A DNA stretch of 64,000 bases, taken from the NCBI GenBank assembly GCA_963749905.1, contig CAVVOF010000003.1, forward strand, positions 744,001 to 808,000. The letters run 5' to 3'. Of the stretch, positions 36,692 through 44,484 are shown piece after piece. The position numbers and the translations under genes are program-made. Every line of letters begins with the position of its first letter. The stretch's first letter is position 1. This DNA is from UBA10649 sp963749905 (lineage in GTDB: Bacteria > Actinomycetota > Actinomycetes > S36-B12). Below the pieces are notes generated by a model, which had not been told where the DNA came from, ran no database searches, and worked only from the letters and a program-made list of their open reading frames with translations.

Positions 36692-38905
36692 GTGGACTCG
36701 CACATGCTGATACGCGCCATCGTCGGCGCCGCCATCACCCTCGTCCTGCTCGCCTTCGCTCTCAAGCGGGGCTGGTTCCTCGTCAATCTCGGCCGGTCCG
36801 GCAAGCAGGCCGTGGGTCGTACGAGTGACGCACCCAAGCGCGTCGAGGCCGAAGCCACCGAGGTCCTGGGGCAGCGGAAGCTGCTCAAGTGGACCGTTCC
36901 CGGCGTGGCCCACGTGTTCGCCTTCTGGGGGTTCCTGATCCTCGGCATCACCGTGGTCACCGCATTCGGCGAACTCGTGATCGAGAACTTCTCCATTCCG
37001 ATCATCGGCACGTGGCAGGTCGTCCGGTTCATGGAGGACCTCTTCGCCGTCCTCGTGTTCATCGGCATCGTGATGTTCGCGATCATCCGCCTGACCAACA
37101 ACCCCGCGAAGCAGGGCCGGGCGTCGAGGTTCTTCGGCTCCCACACCAAGGGCGCCTGGCTCGTCCTGGTGATGATCTTCCTCGTCGTCTTCACGCTGCT
37201 GACGTACCGCGGCGCGAAGGTCAACAACATCATCGAGAGCGCCGAGCACGCTCTCGACATGGAGGGAGCGTTCGCGTCGAAGTGGGTCGGCGGCCTGCTC
37301 GAGGGCTTGGGCGATCTGAACATGTGGGTGGAGACGGTCTTCATCTGGGCGCACGTCACCGTGATCCTCGCGTTCCTGCTCATCGTGCTGCACAGCAAGC
37401 ACCTGCACATCTTCTCGGCGCCGGTGAACGTCTACACGTCCCGTCGTCCCAACGCCCTTGGCCCGCTGCTGCCGATCTACTACAAGGGCGAGCCGGTCAA
37501 CTTCGAGGACCCGCCGGACGACGCGACCTTCGGCAAGGGCCACATCGCCGACTTCACGTGGAAGAACTACGTCGACTTCATGGCCTGCACGGAATGCGGC
37601 AGATGCCAGTCGCAGTGCCCCGCGTGGAACACCGGCAAGCCGCTGAGCCCGAAGCTCATGATCATGAACCTGCGGGACACCATGTTCACGCAGGCTCCGT
37701 ATCTGATGGCTGCCAAGGGCGAGCACCCCGGTCTCGGCGAGATGCACGAGGAGGCGCTCGCGTCCGTCAGCGCCGAGGTGCGAGAGCAGGTGGAGCGTCC
37801 GTTCATCGGTTCGCGCGAGGGCAGTGAGCACGCGGCCGAGGACGGCTACACGTTCGATGGCCACCGCAGCACTGGCCTTGAGTTGCCTGTGATCGACGAG
37901 GAGGCGCTCTGGTCCTGCACCACGTGCGGCGCATGCGTCAACCAGTGCCCGGTCGACATCGAGCACATCGACCACTTCGTCGACATGCGACGCAACCAGG
38001 TCATGATCGCCAGTGAGTTCCCCACCGAGCTCAACGGCCTGTTCAAGAATCTCGAGACCAAGGGCAACCCGTGGGGCATGAACGCCTCGGGCCGCAACGA
38101 CTGGATCGCCGAGGTCGACTTCGACGTGCGCGTCTTCGGCATGAACGACGAGGAGACGATCCCGGCCGACGTCGACTACCTCTTCTGGGTCGGCTGTGCG
38201 GGTGCCTTCGAGGACCGCGCAAAGCGCACTACCAAGGCCGTCGCAGAACTCCTGAACATCGCGGGCGTGAACTTCATGGTGCTCGGCGAGGGTGAGACCT
38301 GCACCGGCGACCCGGCCCGACGCGCCGGCAACGAGTTCCTGTTCCAGATGCAGGCCATGCAGAACGTCGAGGTGCTCAACGAGATCAAGGCGACCAAGAT
38401 CGTCGTGACCTGCCCGCACTGCCTGAACACGCTCAAGCGCGAGTACCCGCAGCTCGGCGGCAACTACGAGGTGGTGCACCACACGCAGCTGCTCAACGAC
38501 CTGGTCAAGGCCGGTCGGCTGACCCCCGTAGCTCCCGTGGACCAGAAGGTCACGTACCACGATCCCTGCTACCTCGGCCGGCACAACAATGTGTACGTCC
38601 CACCGCGCGAGCTCGTCGATGCGACGGGCGCCAACCGTGTCGAGATGGAGCGGCACGGCGACAAGTCCTTCTGCTGCGGCGCCGGCGGTGCCCGCATGTG
38701 GATGGAGGAGAAGATCGGTACGCGCGTCAACGTCAACCGCGGTGACGAGGCCATCGCCACGGGCGCCAGCAAGGTGGCGGTGGCGTGCCCGTTCTGCTCC
38801 GTGATGCTCAATGACGCGGTCGTCGGCCGCCAGGGCGAGGGCTCAGCTCAGGGCGTCGAGGTCGTCGACGTGGCGACTCTGCTCCTCAGCGCCGCCAAGC
38901 CCTAG
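36692..38905 (+). CDS. etfD: Membrane Fe-S oxidoreductase, EtfD-like (ETF:menaquinone oxidoreductase)
   Basis: The 737-residue protein joins a NarI-like cytochrome b domain (about five helices in residues 1-240, with H in VPGVAHVFAFWGFLILGI) to a two-cluster ferredoxin (CTECGRCQSQCPAW and CTTCGACVNQCPV) and two CCG cysteine domains (VGCAGAFEDRAKR, CPHCLNTLKREYP, CCGAGGARMWMEE). This matches M. tuberculosis Rv0338c (EtfD), which passes electrons from acyl-CoA dehydrogenases via ETF to menaquinone. The GTG start is 6 bases after a -10 box, so it is likely leaderless. No etfAB genes are nearby. Confidence 0.88.
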   Translation: MDSHMLIRAIVGAAITLVLLAFALKRGWFLVNLGRSGKQAVGRTSDAPKRVEAEATEVLGQRKLLKWTVPGVAHVFAFWGFLILGITVVTAFGELVIENFSIPIIGTWQVVRFMEDLFAVLVFIGIVMFAIIRLTNNPAKQGRASRFFGSHTKGAWLVLVMIFLVVFTLLTYRGAKVNNIIESAEHALDMEGAFASKWVGGLLEGLGDLNMWVETVFIWAHVTVILAFLLIVLHSKHLHIFSAPVNVYTSRRPNALGPLLPIYYKGEPVNFEDPPDDATFGKGHIADFTWKNYVDFMACTECGRCQSQCPAWNTGKPLSPKLMIMNLRDTMFTQAPYLMAAKGEHPGLGEMHEEALASVSAEVREQVERPFIGSREGSEHAAEDGYTFDGHRSTGLELPVIDEEALWSCTTCGACVNQCPVDIEHIDHFVDMRRNQVMIASEFPTELNGLFKNLETKGNPWGMNASGRNDWIAEVDFDVRVFGMNDEETIPADVDYLFWVGCAGAFEDRAKRTTKAVAELLNIAGVNFMVLGEGETCTGDPARRAGNEFLFQMQAMQNVEVLNEIKATKIVVTCPHCLNTLKREYPQLGGNYEVVHHTQLLNDLVKAGRLTPVAPVDQKVTYHDPCYLGRHNNVYVPPRELVDATGANRVEMERHGDKSFCCGAGGARMWMEEKIGTRVNVNRGDEAIATGASKVAVACPFCSVMLNDAVVGRQGEGSAQGVEVVDVATLLLSAAKP

Positions 38906-38927
38906 CTCCGCCTCCCCGTCCGTCCCC

Positions 38928-38989
38928 GTCGGTCTTGAGGTTGGTGGTCGGGAAACCGCCGTTTCGCGACCACCAACCTCAAGACCGAC
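38928..38989. repeat. Palindrome, family A copy 2
   Basis: Arms of 23 bases (38928-38950 and 38967-38989) with the core GTCTTGAGGTTGGTGGTCG surround a 16-base centre that can still pair in part. Relative to copy 1 the arm start is GTCGGTC instead of GTCTGTC, and the opposite arm has the matching change (GACCGAC for GACAGAC), so pairing is kept. It lies between convergent etfD and mogA. Confidence 0.88.
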
Positions 38990-38999
38990 CGGGGGCTCG

Positions 39000-39488
39000 T
39001 CAGGGGTGACGGACATGGTCCCCACCGGCAATCTGGTCGAGGGCATGCAGCAGCACCGGACCCAACGCGGCCACCGTGTCCTTGGCTCCCCCGCTCGAGC
39101 CCGGCGCGTTGACGATCAGGGTGGAATCGGCGATCCCGGCGACGCCCCGCGACAGCACCGCGGTCGGCACCCCGTGTGCGACCCCGTAGGCGCGGATCGC
39201 CTCCGCCAGCCCCGGTGACTCGCGCTCGATGACCTGGCGCGTCATCTCCGGAGTGAGGTCACGCGGCGTGTGCCCGGTGCCCCCCGTCGTCAGCACGACG
39301 TCGACGCCGTCCGCGACGGCGGCGCGCAGCGCCTCGAGCACCGGCTCACCATCGGCCACAACGACTGGGTCCCCCACGTCGATCCCCAGTTCGAGCAGCC
39401 CGGCGACGAGGATCGGCCCGGACGTGTCCTCCCACAGGCCAGCGGCCGCCCTGGTCGAGCAGGTGATGACTCGCCCGACGTACGTCAT
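39000..39488 (-). CDS. mogA: Molybdopterin adenylyltransferase (MogA/MoaB family)
   Basis: The 162-residue product has the molybdopterin-binding motifs TTGGTGHTPRDLTPEMTRQV and NAPGSSGGAKDTVAALGPVL. It activates molybdopterin by adenylation before molybdenum insertion. MogA and MoaB are close relatives, so the symbol is approximate. It begins on the moaC stop with a 4-base overlap. Confidence 0.88.
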   Translation of the reverse strand: MTYVGRVITCSTRAAAGLWEDTSGPILVAGLLELGIDVGDPVVVADGEPVLEALRAAVADGVDVVLTTGGTGHTPRDLTPEMTRQVIERESPGLAEAIRAYGVAHGVPTAVLSRGVAGIADSTLIVNAPGSSGGAKDTVAALGPVLLHALDQIAGGDHVRHP

Positions 39489-39976
39489 GCCTCGCGCACC
39501 CAGTGCCCAGACCGCCCGCCGAGCTTCTCGAGCAGCACCACCTCAGAGATCGCCGCTGAGCGGTCCTTGCCCTTCACCATGTCGATCACGGTCAGCCCGC
39601 CCACGGCAGCCGCGGTGAGCGCCTCCATCTCGACGCCCGTCCGATCCGCCGTGCGCACGGTCGCGACGACCTCGACGACGGCACCGGCCCCCTCGGACAC
39701 CAACGTCACCTCGACGTCGACCCCGTGCACCGCAATCGGATGGCACAGCGGGATCAGGTCCGGCGTCCGCTTGGTCGCCTGGATCGCCGCGATGCGGGCC
39801 ACCGCCAGCGCATCCCCTTTCGGCATCCCGCCCGAGCGCAGCAGTGCGGCGACCTCATCGGAGACCGTGACCCGGCAACGAGCAGTCGCAGAGCGCGTCG
39901 TCACGTCCTTTCCGGTGACGTCCACCATCCGGGCCTCACCGCGCTCGTTCAGGTGCGTCAGGGGGTTCTCGCTCAT
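39485..39976 (-). CDS. moaC: Cyclic pyranopterin monophosphate synthase accessory protein
   Basis: The 163-residue protein starts MSENPLTHLNERGEARMVDV and has the MoaC blocks GDALAVARIAAIQATKRTPD, LIPLCHPI, VRTADRTGVEMEALTAA and KGKDRSAAISEVVLLEK. With MoaA it makes cPMP, the first molybdenum cofactor intermediate. A TAGGGT -10 box lies 6 bases before the ATG (leaderless). It is separated from moaA by the whole cox block. Confidence 0.95.
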   Translation of the reverse strand: MSENPLTHLNERGEARMVDVTGKDVTTRSATARCRVTVSDEVAALLRSGGMPKGDALAVARIAAIQATKRTPDLIPLCHPIAVHGVDVEVTLVSEGAGAVVEVVATVRTADRTGVEMEALTAAAVGGLTVIDMVKGKDRSAAISEVVLLEKLGGRSGHWVREA

Positions 39977-40094
39977 GCGGAAACCCTAGTGCGGGGGCCC
40001 GATTCGCGGAGCGGTCCGCGCATGGCCCCGGAATCTCCACCTGCGGGATCTCCCAACCGTTGCTACCCTTCCAAGGACGACGAGAGGGCACCAC

Positions 40095-40337
40095 ATGAGC
40101 AACGACATCGACGGCTCGGCTGAGGTCCTGCGCGCCATCTGGCAGGGCACGCCCGGCGCAATGCAAGAACTCGACGCCGAGTGCAACCCCAACAAGTCGT
40201 GCCGCAACATGAAGGACGTCAACTTCGACGGGTTCGGCGAAGAGGGCGTCGACGTGGCCACCGCATGGCGCAACAAGCTCGAGCGCGAGGGCAAGCGCAG
40301 CGGCCAGTCCCTCGGCGACCTGCTGGGCTACAGCTGA
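40095..40337 (+). CDS. Small conserved-looking protein upstream of coxD
   Basis: This 80-residue acidic protein begins MSNDIDGSAEVLRAIWQGTP and contains ECNPNKSCRNMKDVNFDGFG and WRNKLEREGKRSGQSLGDLL. I do not recognise a family. A GAGAGGG ribosome site precedes the ATG. It ends five bases before coxD, so it should be in the same transcript; a maturation or CO-linked role is only a guess from that position. The two cysteines are eight residues apart. Confidence 0.7.
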   Translation: MSNDIDGSAEVLRAIWQGTPGAMQELDAECNPNKSCRNMKDVNFDGFGEEGVDVATAWRNKLEREGKRSGQSLGDLLGYS

Positions 40338-40342
40338 CCTCG

Positions 40343-41215
40343 ATGGCCTCAACCTTCGCTGACACGACCGTCAGCTCGCTGACCGACGATCTCCGTGACC
40401 AGGGCTACATCGCGGACCGGGGCCTGGCCACGACCCTGCTGCTCGCACTGAAACTGGGCAAGCCGCTGCTGCTGGAGGGCGAGGTAGGCGTCGGCAAGAC
40501 GGAGCTGGCCCGGACCCTCGCGACGATGCTTGGCCGCGACCTCATCCGGCTCCAGTGCTACGAGGGCATCGACATGCACCACGCCCTGTACGAGTGGGAC
40601 TACGCCCGCCAGATGCTGTTCGTCCGGTCGCTCAACGAGTCCCAGCTCGCCACCTCCGACGAGGACCTCTTCGGGCCGCGCTTCCTCGTGGAGCGCCCGC
40701 TGCTCCAGGCGGTCCGCGCCGGCGATAGGTGCGTCCTCCTGATCGACGAGATCGACCGCGCCGACGACGAGTTCGAGGCGTTCCTGCTGGAGTTGCTCAG
40801 CGACTTCCAGGTGACCATCCCCGAGGTCGGCACCATCGCCGCGGAGTCACGACCCATCGTGATCCTCACGTCCAACCGCACGCGCGAGCTGCACGATGCC
40901 CTGAAGAGGCGTTGCCTCTACACGTGGATCGGCTTCCCCGATCAGGAGCGCGAGGTGGAGATCGTCCGCTCGCGGCTGCCCGGGGTCGGACCCGCCCTCA
41001 CCTCCCAGGTCGTCGCCGCGGTCAACAAGCTGCGGGCCATGGACCTGGAGAAGCTGCCCGGCGTCGCCGAGACCATCGACTGGACCGAGAGCCTCGACGC
41101 GCTCGGTGTGGAGACCCTCACGGAGGCGGCCGCGCTCGACACGCTCGGCGCCGTCGTGAAGGACCGCGACGACCTGGAGTACACCTCGAAGAGCGTCCGG
41201 GATGTCCTCGCCTGA
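40343..41215 (+). CDS. coxD: MoxR-type AAA+ ATPase, CoxD
   Basis: The 290-residue protein has Walker A GEVGVGKTE, Walker B CVLLIDEIDRADDE and the sensor region VILTSNRTRELHDALKRRCL of MoxR ATPases. In Oligotropha (Afipia) CoxD works with CoxE to build the [CuSMoO2] centre of CO dehydrogenase. coxE starts inside its last 14 bases, giving the standard MoxR/VWA pair. Confidence 0.88.
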   Translation: MASTFADTTVSSLTDDLRDQGYIADRGLATTLLLALKLGKPLLLEGEVGVGKTELARTLATMLGRDLIRLQCYEGIDMHHALYEWDYARQMLFVRSLNESQLATSDEDLFGPRFLVERPLLQAVRAGDRCVLLIDEIDRADDEFEAFLLELLSDFQVTIPEVGTIAAESRPIVILTSNRTRELHDALKRRCLYTWIGFPDQEREVEIVRSRLPGVGPALTSQVVAAVNKLRAMDLEKLPGVAETIDWTESLDALGVETLTEAAALDTLGAVVKDRDDLEYTSKSVRDVLA

Positions 41216-42335
41216 CGACGTCGATGCACTCCTCATCGACTTCGGGCATGCCCTGCGTGACGCGGGCATGTCGATCGGCACCGACGACCTGCTGACCTTC
41301 TGCTCGGGTGTGGCCGCGCTCGACGTCACCGATCTGATGGACGTGTACTGGGCAGGGCGGGCCAGCCTGGTGCGCCGCCGGGAGTTCGTCCCCGTCTACA
41401 ACGAGGTGTTCCAGCGGTTCTTCCTGGGCAACGACATCTCCGCTTCGGACGAGCTGAAGAAGGTGCTCCGATCCTCGTCCAATGCCGGCGCGACCATCGA
41501 GATCCCGAACACTGAGGCGGGGCTGCCCGGCGAGGTGAGCCCGGACGAGGTGAAGCTCGGCTACGTTGCGAGCACGTCGGAGATCTACCGATACAAGGCT
41601 TTCGCCGACTGCACGGACGAGGAGCTGCGCCGGCTGCGCCGGCTCATGTCGCGGATGAAGGTGACACCGCCCAAGCGCCGCACGCACCGGATGACCAGGT
41701 CCCGCAGGACAGCCGCACTCGACATGCGGCGCATGGTGCGCGAGAGCATGCGCGCGCTCGGTGAGCCACGCGAGCTCGCATTCAGACGACGCAAGGAGAA
41801 GCTCCGCCCGCTGGTCCTGATCCTCGACGTCTCCGGCTCGATGGCGGACTACTCCCGCAACCTGCTGCAGTTCGCCTACTCGGCCCGACGCGCCAACGCG
41901 AAGGTGGACGTCTTCTGCTTCGGCACCCGCCTGACCCGGGTGACGAAGTCCCTCGATCGGCGCAGCCCGGACGACGCCATGCGGCTGGCCGGGGAGTCGG
42001 TCCTCGACTGGGACGGCGGCACGCGGATCGGGGACTCGCTTCGGCAGTTCACCCGCGAGGCCCGGAAGTCCCGGCTGGGACGCGGCGCGATCGTGGTGAT
42101 CTGCTCCGACGGCCTGGACAGGGGCGAGCCGCAGGAGCTGGCTGAGGCGATGGAGAGCCTGTCCCGCATCGCCCACCGCGTCATCTGGGTCAACCCGCAC
42201 AAGGGCGACGCTGTCGACTACGTCCCCGCGACCCTGGGAATGATCGTCTCGGACCCGTACATCGACGAGGTGCACTCCGGCCACAACCTCGCTAGCCTCG
42301 AGCGGCTGGCCGACCGGCTGGCGAAGGTGGGGTGA
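41202..42335 (+). CDS. coxE: VWA-domain protein, CoxE
   Basis: The 377-residue protein has the DUF58/VWA-like CoxE layout: an N-terminal helical part (DVTDLMDVYWAGRASLVRRR), a basic linker (RTHRMTRSRRTAALDMRRM), then a von Willebrand A domain with the MIDAS motif DVSGSMADYS and ICSDGLDRGEPQEL. It pairs with CoxD in maturation of the copper-molybdenum site. It ends in a GTGA overlap with the next gene. Confidence 0.87.
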   Translation: MSSPDDVDALLIDFGHALRDAGMSIGTDDLLTFCSGVAALDVTDLMDVYWAGRASLVRRREFVPVYNEVFQRFFLGNDISASDELKKVLRSSSNAGATIEIPNTEAGLPGEVSPDEVKLGYVASTSEIYRYKAFADCTDEELRRLRRLMSRMKVTPPKRRTHRMTRSRRTAALDMRRMVRESMRALGEPRELAFRRRKEKLRPLVLILDVSGSMADYSRNLLQFAYSARRANAKVDVFCFGTRLTRVTKSLDRRSPDDAMRLAGESVLDWDGGTRIGDSLRQFTREARKSRLGRGAIVVICSDGLDRGEPQELAEAMESLSRIAHRVIWVNPHKGDAVDYVPATLGMIVSDPYIDEVHSGHNLASLERLADRLAKVG

Positions 42336-42634
42336 CGATGCGATACAGCATTTCGCTGGAGACCGAGGGCGACCGCGAGGTCACCCTCGAGGAGACCGTC
42401 GAACTCGCGGACGCGGTGGCATCCCTGAACGGCATCGCAAGCGGCATGGGCACGTACGGCTACGGCGCCCAGATCGTGGTGGAGGCCGAGAACTCCGACC
42501 TCGCGGTCGAGGAGGCACTCCGGCAGTTCGCCGAGGCCGTGGCCAGGACCTCCCTCCCCGTCTGGCCGGTGGTTCGTGCCGAGTCGCTGAGCGAGGACGA
42601 GGACTACGCCGAGCTCGAGGATCAGATTCCGTGA
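42332..42634 (+). CDS. Unknown 100-residue protein in the cox gene cluster
   Basis: The acidic protein (MTMRYSISLETEGDREVTLE...) has a repeated VE/EE-rich pattern (VTLEETVELADAVASLNGIA) and the line YGYGAQIVVEAENSDLAVEE. I do not recognise the family. A beta-alpha-beta fold like small ACT/ferredoxin-like domains is possible. It is coupled to coxE and to the next gene by GTGA overlaps on both sides, so it is made together with CoxE. Confidence 0.7.
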   Translation: MTMRYSISLETEGDREVTLEETVELADAVASLNGIASGMGTYGYGAQIVVEAENSDLAVEEALRQFAEAVARTSLPVWPVVRAESLSEDEDYAELEDQIP

Positions 42635-43059
42635 TCAGGCTCGGCAGCCTCGCCGGCTACTCCTTCGAAGGCCCGCGCGCCCTGGCCGGCTGGACGGCAC
42701 CGCCCCAGCCCGCCGTGTTCGCCGTGCTCGCCAAGTCCAATCCGCAGAGGCCACAGGAGTTCTCGGTCATCTTCGTCGGCCACTCCGACGACCTGTCCGC
42801 CGAGGGATTCCCGTTTCGCCACCCCCGGTCCTCCGCGTGGATCGAGCGCGCCGGTGGCAAGTTCAACCTGCATGTGTGCTGGCTCGACGTGCCGGGTGGC
42901 ACGGCCGCGCATCGCGAGCAGATCAGCCAGGAACTGATCGCGATCTACGATCCGAGCTGCAACACCAACAAGTTCGACAAGTCATGGAAAGCGGAATGGA
43001 TCGGCGCCTATGACACGTCGGTCACAGACGCCCTCACCACCGAACGCAAGCCCCGCTAG
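42631..43059 (+). CDS. Possible divergent GIY-YIG-like protein
   Basis: This 142-residue protein shows AVFAVLAKSNPQ, then FSVIFVGHSDDLS, a His-Pro-Arg stretch (FRHPRSSAWIERAGGKFNLH) and QELIAIYDPSCNTNKF. The order (GIY-like strand, YVGxS-like strand, Arg-rich helix, Glu helix, Pro-x-x-N) resembles the GIY-YIG fold, with VFAVL and IFVGHS in place of the signatures. The tail is KSWKAEWIGAYDTSVTDALT. A real nuclease activity is not shown. The GTG start overlaps the previous stop (GTGA). Confidence 0.6.
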   Translation: MIRLGSLAGYSFEGPRALAGWTAPPQPAVFAVLAKSNPQRPQEFSVIFVGHSDDLSAEGFPFRHPRSSAWIERAGGKFNLHVCWLDVPGGTAAHREQISQELIAIYDPSCNTNKFDKSWKAEWIGAYDTSVTDALTTERKPR

Positions 43060-43077
43060 CGGCAACCGCGCACCCGA

Positions 43078-43440
43078 CTACTCGTCGAGGTTGACGCCTA
43101 CCGCCTCCATCAGCCGTGACCGGCGCGTACCCATGGCGGGCTTCGCCACCGGGTCGTGCACGTGCTCGTCATGGTCGAACGTGGCCCCCACCACGATGCC
43201 CTCACCCATGCCGTAGAGCAGGGGCAGTGCGCCCGCCACCACACGGCCGGTCGTGTTGATGGAGGTCAGACCGGGCGCGATCGACTCCGCATCCGCCTTG
43301 ACCTGCCAGACGAGATCCGCCGAATCCTCCAGGTCCGAGGCCACCTTCTTCAGCTGGTTGCTGACGATGTAGAGGTAGATCGCCAGAACCGCGATGAGCG
43401 CCACGATGACGATGACGGTGAACCACTGCAGAGAGGTCAT
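43078..43440 (-). CDS. Small single-TM protein, cox cluster member 1
   Basis: The 120-residue protein has one N-terminal helix (MTSLQWFTVIVIVALIAVLA) followed by a long amphipathic stretch (KKVASDLEDSADLVWQVKAD, then APGLTSINTTGRVVAGALPL). It ends with a His/Asp-rich tail (FDHDEHVHDPVAKPAMGTRR). It is the last gene of the minus-strand cox operon and begins with a 4-base overlap on the preceding member. I do not recognise the family. It shares the helix-plus-NT pattern with the four neighbours. Confidence 0.72.
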   Translation of the reverse strand: MTSLQWFTVIVIVALIAVLAIYLYIVSNQLKKVASDLEDSADLVWQVKADAESIAPGLTSINTTGRVVAGALPLLYGMGEGIVVGATFDHDEHVHDPVAKPAMGTRRSRLMEAVGVNLDE

Positions 43441-43712
43441 GAGCGCACCTTGTCCAGTACTCGTCCGAGGAACAGATGGTGTTCCAGTCCTTCTGCCAGC
43501 ACCAACTCGACGCCGCCTGCGGTCGTCGTGATCAGCTCCGTGTCAGCCGTGTTCTCCTTGATCGTGGCCAGCGTGGCCTTGATGGCGGCCACCCGCTTGC
43601 GGATGCGGGCCACGAAGATCACCAGCAGCGTCAGCAACGCCGCCACGACCACGACCACGATCGCCCCGAGGATGTTGGCGATCAGCCACAACTGCTCAAC
43701 CTGTGCGTCCAC
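43437..43712 (-). CDS. Small single-TM protein, cox cluster member 2
   Basis: The 91-residue protein has a strong helix (ANILGAIVVVVVAALLTLLV IFVA, split here for length) and a basic stretch RIRKRVAAIKATLATIKENT. A GGVELVLAEGLEHHLFLGRV segment follows. The basic residues after the helix suggest a cytoplasmic C-terminus. Function unknown. It starts one base after member 3 ends. Confidence 0.7.
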   Translation of the reverse strand: MDAQVEQLWLIANILGAIVVVVVAALLTLLVIFVARIRKRVAAIKATLATIKENTADTELITTTAGGVELVLAEGLEHHLFLGRVLDKVRS

Positions 43713-43713
43713 G

Positions 43714-43968
43714 TCAGCCTCCCAGCCTGGTGCGGCCGCGCTTGAGGCCGGCGATGACGGCCAGTGCGGATTCGATGGTCTCGTTCAGTCCCGCGAGCCC
43801 GGCGGTGTTCTTCTCCGCCTCCTGGAGGCCGGCGAGGATGGTGCCCGCCTGGTTCCCGATCCGCCAGGCGAGCACGAGGATCGGCACGACGAGCGCGACG
43901 ACCACGAGCACGATCACCAGGCCGATGAGGTACCCGATGAGCCAGCCTTCATGTCCGGTGAAGTCCAT
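43714..43968 (-). CDS. Small single-TM protein, cox cluster member 3
   Basis: The 84-residue protein has a long helix (LIGYLIGLVIVLVVVALVVP, then ILVLAWRI) and an amphipathic tail (EAEKNTAGLAGLNETIESAL, then AVIAGLKRGRTRLGG). The NT pair matches the neighbours. It lies 9 bases after member 4. Function unknown. Confidence 0.7.
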   Translation of the reverse strand: MDFTGHEGWLIGYLIGLVIVLVVVALVVPILVLAWRIGNQAGTILAGLQEAEKNTAGLAGLNETIESALAVIAGLKRGRTRLGG

Positions 43969-43977
43969 CAGCCCTCC

Positions 43978-44205
43978 CTAGATCGAATCCGCGAAGGCAC
44001 GGACCGGAGCAAGGCTCTGGTTGACCGACGCGACGGTGGACGGGACGGTGGAGGTCTTCTGCACGATGACCTGCACGCCACCGTCGAGTGCGCCGAGCGT
44101 CTTCGAGGTGGAGGACAGGTGCAGCGCGGCCCGCAGCAGGCCCAGGGCGGCGGCGGCGATGATCAGCGCACCGATGATCAGCGTGACGATTGCTTCGGCT
44201 GGCAT
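43978..44205 (-). CDS. Small single-TM protein, cox cluster member 4
   Basis: The 75-residue protein starts MPAEAIVTLIIGALIIAAAA and is followed by RAALHLSSTSKTLGALDGGV and STVPSTVASVNQSLAPVRAF. It has one helix with a short polar tail of coiled-coil character. It is 9 bases after member 5. Function unknown. Confidence 0.68.
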   Translation of the reverse strand: MPAEAIVTLIIGALIIAAAALGLLRAALHLSSTSKTLGALDGGVQVIVQKTSTVPSTVASVNQSLAPVRAFADSI

Positions 44206-44214
44206 TTCTGGCTC

Positions 44215-44469
44215 CTAACCCAGCAGCTTCGAGACGGGACCGGCGTAGCGCACTGCGCCGTTGGCTACTTCCTTGATGACGTCGTCCGTCGTCTCGAGCA
44301 ACTCCGGGGTGGTGTTCAGCTCGCCGATGAGGGCGACACCTCCCGCGAGGGCGTCCTCCGACGCGCCACGGATGCGCTCGAGCGCAGCCAGCAGCATGTT
44401 GAGCAGCGCCACGAGGACGGGAACGACGACGATGAGAAGGATCAGATTGCCGATCCACCACAGACTCAT
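44215..44469 (-). CDS. Small single-TM protein, cox cluster member 5
   Basis: The 84-residue protein has an N-terminal helix (WWIGNLILLIVVVPVLVALL) and an amphipathic part (ERIRGASEDALAGGVALIGE, then LNTTPELLETTDDVIKEVAN). It begins 15 bases after the coxG stop and is the first of the five. Function unknown. The tails of all five carry NT-like motifs, which hints at a common origin. Confidence 0.7.
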   Translation of the reverse strand: MSLWWIGNLILLIVVVPVLVALLNMLLAALERIRGASEDALAGGVALIGELNTTPELLETTDDVIKEVANGAVRYAGPVSKLLG

Positions 44470-44484
44470 GTCTAACCTCCGGTT

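Noticed and set aside
36341..38656. Minus-strand ORF of 771 codons
   Set aside because: It is antisense to the well-supported etfD gene and has a biased shadow composition; only its last part (from 36574) joins the decayed membrane gene.
18338..38989. CRISPR array
   Set aside because: The long repeats are inverted single elements far apart, not direct repeats with regular spacers; no cas genes are present.
41118..42284. Minus-strand ORF of 388 codons opposite coxE
   Set aside because: Shadow of coxE; no family-like motifs, rich in His/Arg/Val as expected from antisense GC-rich DNA.
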